DNA of 37,758 bases from an uncultured Clostridium sp. (lineage in GTDB: Bacteria > Bacillota > Clostridia > TANB77 > CAG-508): the NCBI GenBank assembly GCA_947245515.1, contig CAMXQV010000010.1, positions 1-37,758 on the forward strand, read 5' to 3'. Shown one piece after another: positions 1-7,603 of the stretch. A program made the translations under genes and the position numbers. Under the pieces are notes generated by a model, which was given only the letters and a program-made list of their open reading frames with translations, made no database searches and was not told where the DNA came from. Numbering within the stretch: position 1 is the first letter of the stretch; each line of letters begins with the position of its first letter.

Positions 1-81
1 AAATTGGGACATTTTCTAAAGTTACTACTTAAGACATTATCATAAATTAATCATAGTTACAATTGATGTAAAAATTTGTTA

Positions 82-110
82 TTTACAAATTCATTATTTT
101 GTAATATAAT
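82..110 (+). promoter_or_regulatory. Sigma-A type promoter for the 40-residue peptide gene
   Basis: TTTACA at 82-87 and TATAAT at 105-110 are separated by exactly 17 bases. The -10 lies 28 bases before the start codon at 139, with a strong ribosome binding site between them. Positions 1-81 contain no gene that I can see. Confidence 0.6.
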
Positions 111-138
111 TATGAAATTCCTAAATAAGGAGGAAAGC

Positions 139-261
139 ATGATGAAAAAAAAACTTTTAACAATAATACTATTAGTAATATTGTTAATGGTGGGAATTTT
201 GCTTTTTGATGACCACCAACAGTATCATTACAGTACTTTTAGAAGTATTGTAATAGATTAA
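139..261 (+). CDS. Small single-pass membrane peptide, 40 aa, unknown function
   Basis: I do not recognise this family. The ATG at 139 follows AAGGAGG at 127-133, so I prefer it over an upstream in-frame start that has no ribosome binding site. The product starts MMKKKLLTIILL and has one hydrophobic helix at about residues 5-23, followed by a short polar tail with two histidines. The positive charge before the helix predicts the N-terminus inside and the tail outside, or a cleavable signal-like segment. It has its own good promoter and stands alone, with an inverted repeat downstream. A real translated peptide is likely from the promoter and RBS; its role is unknown. Confidence 0.55.
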   Translation: MMKKKLLTIILLVILLMVGILLFDDHQQYHYSTFRSIVID

Positions 262-318
262 ATTGAAATGGGTATCACTGTATTTAACATATATAGTGAT
301 GCTTTTTTATATATATGC

Positions 319-510
319 TTTAACTTTCGACTTTTTGCAAGTGGAGGTTATAATATATAATTTTTTTACACTTTGTGTGTCGCAACCTATAAAATCAAAA
401 TTTAGTCTGTAGGTTGCTCCAATCGCACTCGCATAGCTCGTTTGGTCGCTTACGCAGTGTTTCAAAAATTATATATTATAACCTCCACTTGCAAAAAGTC
501 GAAAGTTAAA
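319..510. repeat. Perfect 47-bp inverted repeat with structured 98-nt centre (MITE-like candidate)
   Basis: Arms 319-365 and 464-510 are exact reverse complements over 47 bases. Just inside, ACACT (368-372) and AGTGT (456-460) extend the stem past a small internal loop. Within the centre, GCAACCTA (382-389) pairs with TAGGTTGC (410-417). The centre also has a GC-richer island (421-458) in otherwise AT-rich DNA. TATATATG occurs directly outside both ends (310-317 and 511-518), which could be a target duplication, although a one-base offset at the left end and the low complexity weaken this. It fills the 312-base gap between the 40-aa peptide gene and the SanA-like gene. No transposase is encoded. 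It could be a non-autonomous mobile element or a large structured RNA. Confidence 0.7.
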
Positions 511-573
511 TATATATGTAGGTTGTCAATTTCATGTATTTATGATAATATAAGAAAAAAACTAGGAGAAAAA

Positions 574-1236
574 ATGAATAAAAAGAAGATAATAAAATAT
601 ATAATAATAATTATAACAATAATAATTATTATTATCCTATCAATAAACACCTATGTTAAAATATCTACTAAAAAACAAATAATAGAAAATAACAATTTTG
701 CAAATTTAAAAGATATAGATGCAATCTTAGTGTTAGGAGCAGGAATAAACGGTACAAAACCAAGTCATATGTTAGAAGATAGATTATTAAAAGCAATAGA
801 GTTATACAAAAACAATATATCATCAAAAATTATAATGAGTGGAGACCATGGAAAAACTGATTATGATGAAGTAAATATTATGAAAAATTATGCAATAGAA
901 AAGGGGATACCATCAGAAAATATATTTATGGATCACGCAGGATTTTCTTCTTATGAAAGTGTGTATAGAGCAAAAGAAATTTTTAAAGCAAAAAAAGTTG
1001 TAATAGTAACTCAAAAATATCATTTATATAGAGCCTTATATATTGCAAATCAACTTGGAATAGAAGCCTATGGTGTAGGAGCAGATCCTAGACAATATGT
1101 AGGAGCAACCTATAGAGAAGTAAGAGAAATACTTGCAAGAAACAAAGATTTTATAAAAGGTATCTTTAAGCCAGAACCCACTTTTTTAGGAGAAAGTATT
1201 CCTGTTAGTGGAAATGGAGATATTACTAATGACTAA
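574..1236 (+). CDS. SanA/YdcF-type DUF218 envelope protein
   Basis: This is a 220-residue membrane-anchored protein of the YdcF/SanA (DUF218) family, known in other bacteria for effects on envelope permeability and vancomycin sensitivity; the exact reaction is not settled. The ATG at 574 sits behind AGGAG at 564-568, and an upstream in-frame extension runs back into the inverted repeat, so I reject it. Residues 6-24 are an almost pure isoleucine helix. The DUF218 fold spans about 48-190, with DAILVLGAG (49-57), MSGDHG (88-93), the acidic DYDEV stretch (96-100), SSYESVYRA (125-133) and QKYHLYRA (147-154), all characteristic of the family. The copA gene follows 46 bases later in the same direction, so co-transcription is plausible. 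No terminator lies between them. Confidence 0.85.
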   Translation: MNKKKIIKYIIIIITIIIIIILSINTYVKISTKKQIIENNNFANLKDIDAILVLGAGINGTKPSHMLEDRLLKAIELYKNNISSKIIMSGDHGKTDYDEVNIMKNYAIEKGIPSENIFMDHAGFSSYESVYRAKEIFKAKKVVIVTQKYHLYRALYIANQLGIEAYGVGADPRQYVGATYREVREILARNKDFIKGIFKPEPTFLGESIPVSGNGDITND

Positions 1237-1282
1237 TAAATTCAAAAGATAAAGGTGTTAAAGACATAAAAAGGAGGAAGCT

Positions 1283-3481
1283 ATGAAAAAAACACTCTTA
1301 AGAATAGACGGAATGACCTGTAGTGCATGTTCAAACGGATTAGAAAAACACTTAAACAAGCAAGAAGGAATACTAAATGCAAGTGTAAATCTTGTAATGG
1401 CAAATGCACTAATAGAATATGATGAAACAATATTAGATATAAACCAAATTGAACAATTTATAAAAAAAGCTGGTTTCAAAAGTTTAGGATTATATGATGC
1501 AAAAATAAAGGAAAACAAAAATAACAAACAAAAAATACAATTTATAATATTTACGATATTAGCAGTAGTATTATTATATATATCGATGGGACATATGATG
1601 GGATTACCAATATTTAATTTTATAGATATGCATAAAAATCCTTTAAATTATACAATAGCCTTACTAATATTAACAATATTTTTTATGATATATGGGTTTG
1701 ATATTATAAAAAATGGAATAAAAAATCTAATCCATAAAGCACCAAATATGGATACTTTAGTTGGAATTGGTGTAATAAGTAGTTTATTATATAGCTTATA
1801 TAGCATGTTTATGATAACAAGAGGATATAATGAATATGTGCATCAATTGTATTTTGAAACTTCTGCAGTAGTAATATATTTTATAAAACTTGGAAGATAT
1901 GTAGATGGAATAAGCAAAGACAAAACAAAAGAGGCTATACGAAAGCTAGTTCAAATTACACCAAATAAAGCGAAAATAAAGATAAATGGAGAAGAAAAAG
2001 AAGTAACCCTAGATGAAATTAAAAAAGGAGATATAGTAATCAGCCAGGCAGGGGATAAAATAGCAGTTGATGGAGAAATAATAGAAGGAAAAGCACATAT
2101 AGATGAAGCGTTAATTACAGGAGAAAGCAAACCAGTAAATAAAACAATAGGAAATAAAGTAATTGCAGGAAGTTTAAATTTTGATGGATATTTAGAATAT
2201 AAAGCAGAAAAAATAGGAAAAGAATCAACAATTTCTCAAATTGTAAGCTTAGTAGTTGAAGCAACAAATACAAAAGCGCCAATAGCAAAAGTTGCAGACA
2301 AAGTAAGTGGATATTTTGTACCAATTGTTATAATAATTTCAATAATAACTTTTATAACCTATTTAATATTAGGATTTGAAGTAAGTGAAGCAGTTTCAAC
2401 CTTTGTAACAGTATTAGTTGTAGCATGTCCATGTGCTTTAGGACTTGCAACACCACTTGCAATAGTTGTAAGTGAAGGTGTTTGTGCAAGTAAAGGGATA
2501 TTAGTAAAAAAAAGTGAAACTCTTGAAAATGCAGAAAAAATAAACACAGTTGTATTTGATAAAACAGGAACACTAACCTATGGAACTTTAAAAATTTCTA
2601 AAATATATAATTATAGCAACCTAGAAGAAAAACAATTAGTGCAATTGGTGGGAAGTTTAGAAACAAAATCGACACACCCAATAAGTAAAGCTTTTGAAGA
2701 ATATCTAAAGAAAAATAAAATACAACCTTTAGAAGTAAAAGAATTTAAAAATATTAGTGGATTAGGAATTACAGGAAAAATAGATGATAAAGAAATTATA
2801 TTAGGAAATATCAAAATTCTAGAGCATTATTCAATAGAAAATAAGAATAAAGAAGATGAAGAAAAGTTAGCAACAGAGGGAAATAGTATTATATATGTTG
2901 TAGAAAATAAAAAAATAATTGCAATAATTGGAGTAAATGATATAATTAGAGAAGATATTGAAAAAGTAATTAAAAAGTTAAACAACAATAATATTGAAAC
3001 TATTATGCTAACAGGAGATAATGAACAAACAGCAAAAATAATAGCTAAAAAAATAGGAATAAAAACAGTTATAGCAAATGTAATGCCAACAGAAAAAGCG
3101 GATAAAATAAAAGAATTAAAAAAACATGGCAAGAGAGTTATGATGTGTGGAGATGGAATAAATGATAGTCCTGCTTTAGCTATCAGCGATATAGGAATAA
3201 GTGTAAATAGTGGAACAGATATTGCAAGAGATGCATCAGAGGTTATTTTAATGAAAAATGACCTAAGTAAAATAATAGAATTAATTAATATAAGTAAAAA
3301 AACAATTAGAAATATTAAACAGAATTTATTTTGGGCATTTTTTTACAATAGTTTAATGCTTCCAATTTCAATAGGATTATTAAAGCCTATAGGGATAAGT
3401 ATAAATCCAATGATAGCTGGAATAAGCATGGTATTTAGTAGTTTAACTGTAATAGGAAACAGTCTAAGATTAAAAAAGTAA
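1283..3481 (+). CDS. copA: Copper-exporting P1B-type ATPase CopA
   Basis: This is a 732-residue heavy-metal P-type ATPase that exports Cu(I) across the membrane at the cost of ATP. One N-terminal HMA domain carries GMTCSAC (Cys13 and Cys16). The actuator TGE is at 279-281. The transmembrane metal site is CPC (382-384) in VACPCALGLATPLAI, the copper/silver type. The phosphorylated aspartate is D426 in DKTGT, the P1B-specific histidine-proline pair is at 465-466, and the hinge GDGIND begins at 623. Length and motif order are complete for a one-HMA CopA. AAGGAGG lies just before the ATG. A CopZ-like gene follows 18 bases later. No CsoR- or CopY-type regulator lies in the window. Silver could also be a substrate. 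Confidence 0.95.
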   Translation: MKKTLLRIDGMTCSACSNGLEKHLNKQEGILNASVNLVMANALIEYDETILDINQIEQFIKKAGFKSLGLYDAKIKENKNNKQKIQFIIFTILAVVLLYISMGHMMGLPIFNFIDMHKNPLNYTIALLILTIFFMIYGFDIIKNGIKNLIHKAPNMDTLVGIGVISSLLYSLYSMFMITRGYNEYVHQLYFETSAVVIYFIKLGRYVDGISKDKTKEAIRKLVQITPNKAKIKINGEEKEVTLDEIKKGDIVISQAGDKIAVDGEIIEGKAHIDEALITGESKPVNKTIGNKVIAGSLNFDGYLEYKAEKIGKESTISQIVSLVVEATNTKAPIAKVADKVSGYFVPIVIIISIITFITYLILGFEVSEAVSTFVTVLVVACPCALGLATPLAIVVSEGVCASKGILVKKSETLENAEKINTVVFDKTGTLTYGTLKISKIYNYSNLEEKQLVQLVGSLETKSTHPISKAFEEYLKKNKIQPLEVKEFKNISGLGITGKIDDKEIILGNIKILEHYSIENKNKEDEEKLATEGNSIIYVVENKKIIAIIGVNDIIREDIEKVIKKLNNNNIETIMLTGDNEQTAKIIAKKIGIKTVIANVMPTEKADKIKELKKHGKRVMMCGDGINDSPALAISDIGISVNSGTDIARDASEVILMKNDLSKIIELINISKKTIRNIKQNLFWAFFYNSLMLPISIGLLKPIGISINPMIAGISMVFSSLTVIGNSLRLKK

Positions 3482-3499
3482 ATAAAGGAGGAAAATATA

Positions 3500-3730
3500 A
3501 TGTTTGGAGGAGAAAATAAAATAATAAAAACAATGGAAATAGAAGGCATGAGTTGTGGGCACTGTTCAAAAAAGGTAGAAATGGCTTTGAAAGATTTAAA
3601 AGAAGTAAAGAGTGTAAAGGTAAGTTTAGAAAATAAAAATGCAGAAATAGTTTTAAGAAAAGAAATTGAGGAGAATAGCTTAAGAAATCTAATAGAAGAT
3701 TTAGGATATAAAGTAATTAATATAAAGTAA
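3500..3730 (+). CDS. copZ: Copper chaperone, HMA domain (CopZ-like)
   Basis: This 76-residue protein is a single heavy-metal-associated domain that binds Cu(I) and hands it to CopA. The binding loop is GMSCGHC with Cys19 and Cys22, and the rest follows the HMA pattern, including the late GYKV segment. A short N-terminal extension (MFGGEN) is slightly longer than usual. AAGGAGG precedes the ATG at the right spacing, and the gene lies 18 bases after copA, so the two are almost certainly one transcript. A hairpin terminator lies downstream. The name follows family and context. Confidence 0.9.
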   Translation: MFGGENKIIKTMEIEGMSCGHCSKKVEMALKDLKEVKSVKVSLENKNAEIVLRKEIEENSLRNLIEDLGYKVINIK

Positions 3731-3804
3731 TTTAATATTGTATATAATATAAATTTTATAGGATAAAACAATAGTAATTTTATTTATTATTTTAATAGAA
3801 AAAT

Positions 3805-3845
3805 AAAAAATCTGAAAAGGGTTTAAATACTTTATCAGATTTTTT
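3805..3845. terminator. Bidirectional intrinsic terminator after copZ
   Basis: AAAAAATCTGA (3805-3815) pairs with TCAGATTTTTT (3835-3845) around a 19-base loop. The A-run on one side and T-run on the other allow it to end transcripts from both directions: copZ from the left and the DUF1836 gene from the right. Confidence 0.7.
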
Positions 3846-3879
3846 ATACAATAGGAAAGTTATACTTTCCTATTGTATA
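3845..3879. repeat. Perfect 16-bp hairpin with 3-nt loop
   Basis: Arms 3845-3860 and 3864-3879 are exact reverse complements around TAT. The core GGAAAGT / ACTTTCC is shared with another hairpin at 9773-9793. It abuts the copZ terminator and may add to termination or be a small dispersed palindrome. Confidence 0.65.
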
Positions 3880-3889
3880 AAAGCTACAA

Positions 3890-3941
3890 TCGCTAGCCCT
3901 TTGAGATTTTCTCCTTATAGTCGAAAACTCAAATCGGGCGA
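3890..3941. other. GC-richer structured hairpin in the copZ/DUF1836 gap
   Basis: TCGC-TA-GCCC-TTTGAG (3890-3905) pairs with CTCAAA-TC-GGGC-GA (3928-3941) through offset two-base bulges, and the loop holds a further TTTTC/GAAAA pairing. It is a GC island in an AT-rich intergenic stretch and lies downstream of genes on both sides. It may be part of a structured RNA, a 3' end element or a decayed repeat. No function is assigned. Confidence 0.4.
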
Positions 3942-3994
3942 GAACAAATTAAAGAAAATCTTTGTTTCTCTTATTTATTCTATATTAATAAAGG

Positions 3995-4513
3995 TTAATT
4001 GTTAGTTTTTAAAAACACTTTTTTTACATAAAGTCTATTTGAAAAAGATTGAACAACATTTCTTAAAATATATTGTTCTTGAGTAAGATTAGAATGATTA
4101 AGGTAACTTTCACCAGAGAAGGTTAATTTAATAGATTTTTCAAGTTCACAACAAAATAAATCATAAGCTTTATTAGTAGAAGAAGTTTCAATAGCAAGAC
4201 TAATAAGCTTTTTTATATCCTCCATACTATAAATCTGTTTTAAAGTAAAAATAACAAATAAAGAAGCTAAATGTTCTTTATTATATTTCTTATTAATAGG
4301 AGGTTTTATAACATTATGTTTAACATAATTATTAATCATACTTTTTGTTATAAAATTTTCCTTATTATCATTATCTTCATTTATATAATCAGACAAATAA
4401 CTTTCTAATAAACTAACAACTTGATCTAAATATAAATCTACATTTGGAAGTTCTCTCCATCTAGGAAGATGAAAGTTTTCAATTTCTTCTACGATATTTA
4501 ATAATGTATTCAT
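3995..4513 (-). CDS. DUF1836 domain protein, MerR-like HTH candidate
   Basis: This 172-residue protein matches the DUF1836 family as I recall it, which is common in Firmicutes and thought to resemble MerR-type DNA-binding proteins. The start at 4513 follows GGGAG at usual spacing; an in-frame start 19 codons upstream lacks a binding site and would overlap the promoter. The segment around residues 73-115 (FITKSMINNYVKHNVIKP, then a lysine/tyrosine turn and a helix) looks like a helix-turn-helix with wing. The C-terminal part is helical, with an adjacent cysteine pair. It is divergent from the acyl-CoA synthetase gene, sharing a 120-base promoter region with two dyads, so it may control itself and that gene. 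That regulatory role is inference. Confidence 0.75.
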   Translation of the reverse strand: MNTLLNIVEEIENFHLPRWRELPNVDLYLDQVVSLLESYLSDYINEDNDNKENFITKSMINNYVKHNVIKPPINKKYNKEHLASLFVIFTLKQIYSMEDIKKLISLAIETSSTNKAYDLFCCELEKSIKLTFSGESYLNHSNLTQEQYILRNVVQSFSNRLYVKKVFLKTNN

Positions 4514-4541
4514 AAAATCACTCCCTATAACAATATGATAT

Positions 4542-4570
4542 ATAATAACATTTTTAGAAAGACTAGTCAA
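4542..4570 (-). promoter_or_regulatory. Sigma-A type promoter for the DUF1836 gene
   Basis: Read on the minus strand, TTGACT (4570-4565) and TATTAT (4547-4542) are 17 bases apart, ending 28 bases before the start at 4513. Its -35 faces the -35 of the divergent promoter across four bases. Confidence 0.6.
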
Positions 4571-4574
4571 CTAC

Positions 4575-4603
4575 TTGACACTCTAATACATATGTGTTAA
4601 TCT
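4575..4603 (+). promoter_or_regulatory. Probable promoter for the acyl-CoA synthetase gene
   Basis: A perfect TTGACA at 4575-4580 is followed after 17 bases by a weak -10, TAATCT (4598-4603). A poor -10 with a perfect -35 often means activator dependence. GTCAA-N4-TTGAC (4566-4579) forms a small palindrome spanning both divergent -35 boxes. Confidence 0.45.
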
Positions 4604-4620
4604 GGTATTGAATACTAGAT
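4600..4620. promoter_or_regulatory. 21-bp dyad, candidate operator before the acyl-CoA synthetase gene
   Basis: ATCTGGTATT (4600-4609) and AATACTAGAT (4611-4620) are reverse complements except for one G/A difference, centred on a single G. The dyad overlaps the -10/start region and ends directly before the AAGGAG ribosome binding site. It has no T-run, so an operator is more likely than a terminator. Confidence 0.5.
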
Positions 4621-4633
4621 AAGGAGAATTATT

Positions 4634-6427
4634 ATGGAAAAAATAAAATATCTTGAAGCGACAGAATTTCAAAACTTAAAGGAATTAATATATAATTCAG
4701 CTGAAAAATATGCAGAAAAGACTGCATTTATTTTAAAAGAAAAGAAAGATAAAGAAATAGTATACAGAAATATAAGTTATAAAAAATTTTTAGAAAATAT
4801 AAATGCTTTAGGAACAAAATTTTACGATTTAGGCTTAAAAGACAAAAGAGTTGCGATAGTAGGTAGAAATAGCTATCAATGGGTATTAACGCATCTAGCA
4901 AATTTACTTGGTGGAATAGTATCAATTCCATTAGATAAAGAATTACAAGTTGATGAACTAGAAAGTTGTATATTGAGAAGTAAAGCAGATGTGGTAGTAT
5001 TTGATGAGAAATATATAGAAAATATAAAAGAAATAGAAAAAAGAAAAAACGTTAAAACAGAAAAATTTATAGGTATGCAAAAAATAGAAGGTTATTTAAA
5101 TATAGAAGAACTTACAAAACAAGGTGAAGAACTTATAAAAAAAGGAAACAAGGAATATATTGAGACAGAAATAGACTCAAACAAAATGAATATATTACTA
5201 TTTACATCTGGAACAACATCAAAATCAAAAGCAGTAAGGTTATCACAAAAAAACATAGCATCAAATATATATGGAATGCAATTAGTAGAAGGATTATATC
5301 CTACAGATGTAAACTTAGCGTTTTTACCATTTCATCATGTATTTGGTTCAACTGGTATGATTATGATGTTAGCATGTGGATTAGCAACAGCCTTTCCAGA
5401 TGGATTAAGATATGTAGCACAAAATTTAAAAGAATATAAAGTATCAGTATTTGTAGGAGTTCCACTATTAGTAGAAGCAATTTATAAAAAAGTGGAAGAA
5501 GGAATTGAAAAAAAAGGCAAGACAAAAGCAGTGAATTTTGCTAGAAAATTAAGCAATATATTATTAAAATTACATATAGATATTAGAAAAAAAATATTTA
5601 AACAAATCTTAGACGAATTAGGTGGACATTTAAGGTTTGTAATATCAGGAGGAGCACCATTAGATAAGAGAGTAGCAAAAGGCTTTAATGAAATAGGCTT
5701 AGAAGTAGTGCAAGGCTATGGATTAACAGAAACTGCACCTGTTATAGCTGCTGAAAATTACCAAATAAAAAAATGTGGATCAATAGGAATGCCCTTGCCA
5801 AATGTAGAATTAGAATTTGAAAATAAAGATGAAAATGGAATAGGCGAGCTAAAAGTAAAAGGAGCAAATGTAATGCTTGGCTATTATGAAAATGAAGAAG
5901 CAACAAAACAAGTATTAAAAGATGGATGGTTCTATACTGGAGATTTAGGTTATATTGATAAACAAGGATATCTATTTTTAACAGGAAGAAAAAAAGATAT
6001 GATAGTATTAAAAAATGGAAAAAAAGTATTTCCAGAAGAAATTGAAATAATAATTAATAGGCTTGACCTTGTACAAGAATGTATGGTATTTGGATTACCT
6101 AATGAAAGTAATAAAAATGATGTTAAACTATCTGTAAAAATAGTATATGACAAAGAAATAGCAAAACAAAAATATGCTGAAAAGTCAAAAGAAGAACTAG
6201 AGCAAATAATTTGGGAACAAATTAAAGAAATTAACAAAACTTTTCCGCCATATAAATATATAAAAAATATGATATTAACAGATGAAGAACTTATAAAAAC
6301 AACAACTAAAAAGATAAAAAGAAATGAAGAAATGAAAGCAATTTTGCAAGGATTTTGCGGACGGAGGAAAAAATCATCGTCATATAAAAAAATAGTTTTA
6401 ATGAAAATAGCAAAAAAGGCAAACTAA
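4634..6427 (+). CDS. Long-chain fatty acid--CoA ligase (AMP-forming)
   Basis: This 597-residue enzyme of the ANL superfamily activates a carboxylate, most likely a long-chain fatty acid, with ATP and then coenzyme A. The phosphate-binding loop is FTSGTTSKSK (190-199), the adenine/Mg motif is GYGLTETAPV (361-370), and YTGDLG with D437 and GRKKDMI form the hinge to the C-terminal domain. The catalytic lysine region TTTKKIKR is present near the end. After this, about 30 residues form a basic tail not typical of the family, whose last codons lie inside the downstream terminator stem. The start has AAGGAG six bases upstream. It stands alone, divergent from DUF1836. Acyl specificity cannot be read from the sequence. 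Confidence 0.88.
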   Translation: MEKIKYLEATEFQNLKELIYNSAEKYAEKTAFILKEKKDKEIVYRNISYKKFLENINALGTKFYDLGLKDKRVAIVGRNSYQWVLTHLANLLGGIVSIPLDKELQVDELESCILRSKADVVVFDEKYIENIKEIEKRKNVKTEKFIGMQKIEGYLNIEELTKQGEELIKKGNKEYIETEIDSNKMNILLFTSGTTSKSKAVRLSQKNIASNIYGMQLVEGLYPTDVNLAFLPFHHVFGSTGMIMMLACGLATAFPDGLRYVAQNLKEYKVSVFVGVPLLVEAIYKKVEEGIEKKGKTKAVNFARKLSNILLKLHIDIRKKIFKQILDELGGHLRFVISGGAPLDKRVAKGFNEIGLEVVQGYGLTETAPVIAAENYQIKKCGSIGMPLPNVELEFENKDENGIGELKVKGANVMLGYYENEEATKQVLKDGWFYTGDLGYIDKQGYLFLTGRKKDMIVLKNGKKVFPEEIEIIINRLDLVQECMVFGLPNESNKNDVKLSVKIVYDKEIAKQKYAEKSKEELEQIIWEQIKEINKTFPPYKYIKNMILTDEELIKTTTKKIKRNEEMKAILQGFCGRRKKSSSYKKIVLMKIAKKAN

Positions 6428-6462
6428 AATAAATTGTTTTAGTTTGCCTTGCTTGCTATTTT
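6404..6462. terminator. Bidirectional terminator between convergent genes
   Basis: An inner 14-bp stem (6416-6429 with 6437-6450) and an outer 10-bp stem (6404-6413 with 6453-6462) enclose the stop codon of the acyl-CoA ligase gene. A/T runs flank both sides. It separates the ligase gene from the convergent coat-protein gene. Confidence 0.85.
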
Positions 6463-6465
6463 AAA

Positions 6466-7017
6466 TTATAAACTAATTTCATTATAAATTGAAGCAATAT
6501 TTCCTATTTGTTCTCCATTAGCAATTGTAATAGGATAAAAATTATTTTTTGCTAACCATTCATAAACTTCAAAAGAATGATTACAACTCATAGTATAAGC
6601 ATCTTTTAAAAACTGTCTTAATTTAGGATCTGTAGCTTCCATAGAAGCGATTGCGTATTCTTTACCAGCACGTTTTAATGTTAAAAAATAAGATAAAGCA
6701 ATCTCTCTATCATTAAAGCTTGTAACATTAGTATTAACAGTAACAGGAGTAGCAGGTTTACTCTCTTGAACCTTTTCTGTAAAAATAGAAGTATTTAATT
6801 GTGGTACCTGTAATTTACCATCAGCAGTTTCTGCATTTTTGACAAATTCTACTTTCTTATTATAATCTTCAACGTGAATAGGAAAATGAGTATTTAATAT
6901 TGATTTAAGTTCTTCATCTTTAGCTTGATTTTTAAATAAAGACATACAAGTGATTGTATTCACACAACTCAATATTAATTCATTTAAATAACTTAATTCA
7001 CAAATTGATAAATTCAT
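6466..7017 (-). CDS. CotF-type spore coat protein
   Basis: This 183-residue protein carries a Coat F domain, a ferritin-like helical fold of spore coat proteins. The start at 7017 is eight bases after GGAGG; the in-frame ATG five codons upstream lies inside that site and is rejected. The N-terminal half is helical (about 1-65). The Coat F signature is in the C-terminal half, with ALSYFLTLKRAGKEYAIA, then ATDPKLRQFLKDAY, CNHSFEVYEWL and a terminal YP segment. A proline/valine/threonine linker divides the halves. It is monocistronic and convergent with the ligase gene. Expression in the mother cell is expected from the family; I could not identify a convincing sporulation promoter. Confidence 0.82.
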   Translation of the reverse strand: MNLSICELSYLNELILSCVNTITCMSLFKNQAKDEELKSILNTHFPIHVEDYNKKVEFVKNAETADGKLQVPQLNTSIFTEKVQESKPATPVTVNTNVTSFNDREIALSYFLTLKRAGKEYAIASMEATDPKLRQFLKDAYTMSCNHSFEVYEWLAKNNFYPITIANGEQIGNIASIYNEISL

Positions 7018-7111
7018 AAATTTCACCTCCAAAAATTTGTGTATATTTTATCCAAATATAAGAAAATAATACATTATGTTCAATAAAGAACAAAATAATA
7101 AAATTTCATAG

Positions 7112-7140
7112 TTGATAAAATAATATAGAAATGATAAAAT
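7112..7140 (+). promoter_or_regulatory. Sigma-A type promoter for the Nudix/NatAB operon
   Basis: TTGATA (7112-7117) and TAAAAT (7135-7140) are 17 bases apart, 20 bases before the start at 7160. Confidence 0.6.
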
Positions 7141-7159
7141 ACCAAAAGAGGTGTTTTAC

Positions 7160-7600
7160 ATGATAAGAATAGGAAAAAAAATAGAAGGAGAGAAATATAA
7201 TAAGAGGATAAGTTCATATGCAATAATAGAAAGAGAACAAGACAATAAAATAGCAATAGCTACAGCGAATGGAGATTTTTTCTTCTTAGGTGGAGGACTA
7301 GAAGGAAAAGAAACACATGAAGAAGCATTAAGAAGAGAATTAATAGAGGAAGCAGGATATAGCATAAAAAATATTCAATATTTAAATACAATTACTGCAT
7401 GGGCAGATGGAGGAGATAGAGGTCCATTAGATGTTATAGCATCTTTTTATATTGCTGAATTTGATAAAAAAATATCTAATCCAATTGAAAAAGATCATCA
7501 AGTTTTATGGATAAATGCAAAGGATTACACAGATAAATTATATCATGAATATCAAAGATATATTTTAAAGGAATATATATATATAAAAGGGAGGAAATAA
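7160..7600 (+). CDS. Nudix hydrolase
   Basis: This 146-residue enzyme hydrolyses a nucleoside diphosphate linked to another group; the substrate is not identifiable. The complete Nudix box is GGLEGKETHEEALRRE followed by LIEEAG, with all the metal-binding glutamates. The ATG at 7160 follows AGAGGTG at good spacing; a GTG three codons earlier is part of that site. The ABC ATPase gene starts three bases after this stop, so they are one transcript. Nudix genes are often carried along by unrelated neighbours, so I infer no link to transport. Confidence 0.88.
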   Translation: MIRIGKKIEGEKYNKRISSYAIIEREQDNKIAIATANGDFFFLGGGLEGKETHEEALRRELIEEAGYSIKNIQYLNTITAWADGGDRGPLDVIASFYIAEFDKKISNPIEKDHQVLWINAKDYTDKLYHEYQRYILKEYIYIKGRK

Positions 7601-7603
7601 AAA

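Noticed and set aside
442..573. Upstream in-frame extension of the SanA-like gene (44 codons)
   Set aside because: It begins inside the inverted repeat, lacks a ribosome binding site, and the downstream ATG at 574 has a proper site and starts a normal membrane anchor.
2115..2324. Leucine-rich antisense frames across copA, addA and other genes
   Set aside because: They are shadows of AT-rich coding sequence on the other strand, with no binding sites or family patterns.
7060..7085. CATAATGTA on the minus strand as a sporulation-sigma -10 for the coat gene
   Set aside because: No fitting -35 could be found at the right distance, and such AT-rich words are frequent here.
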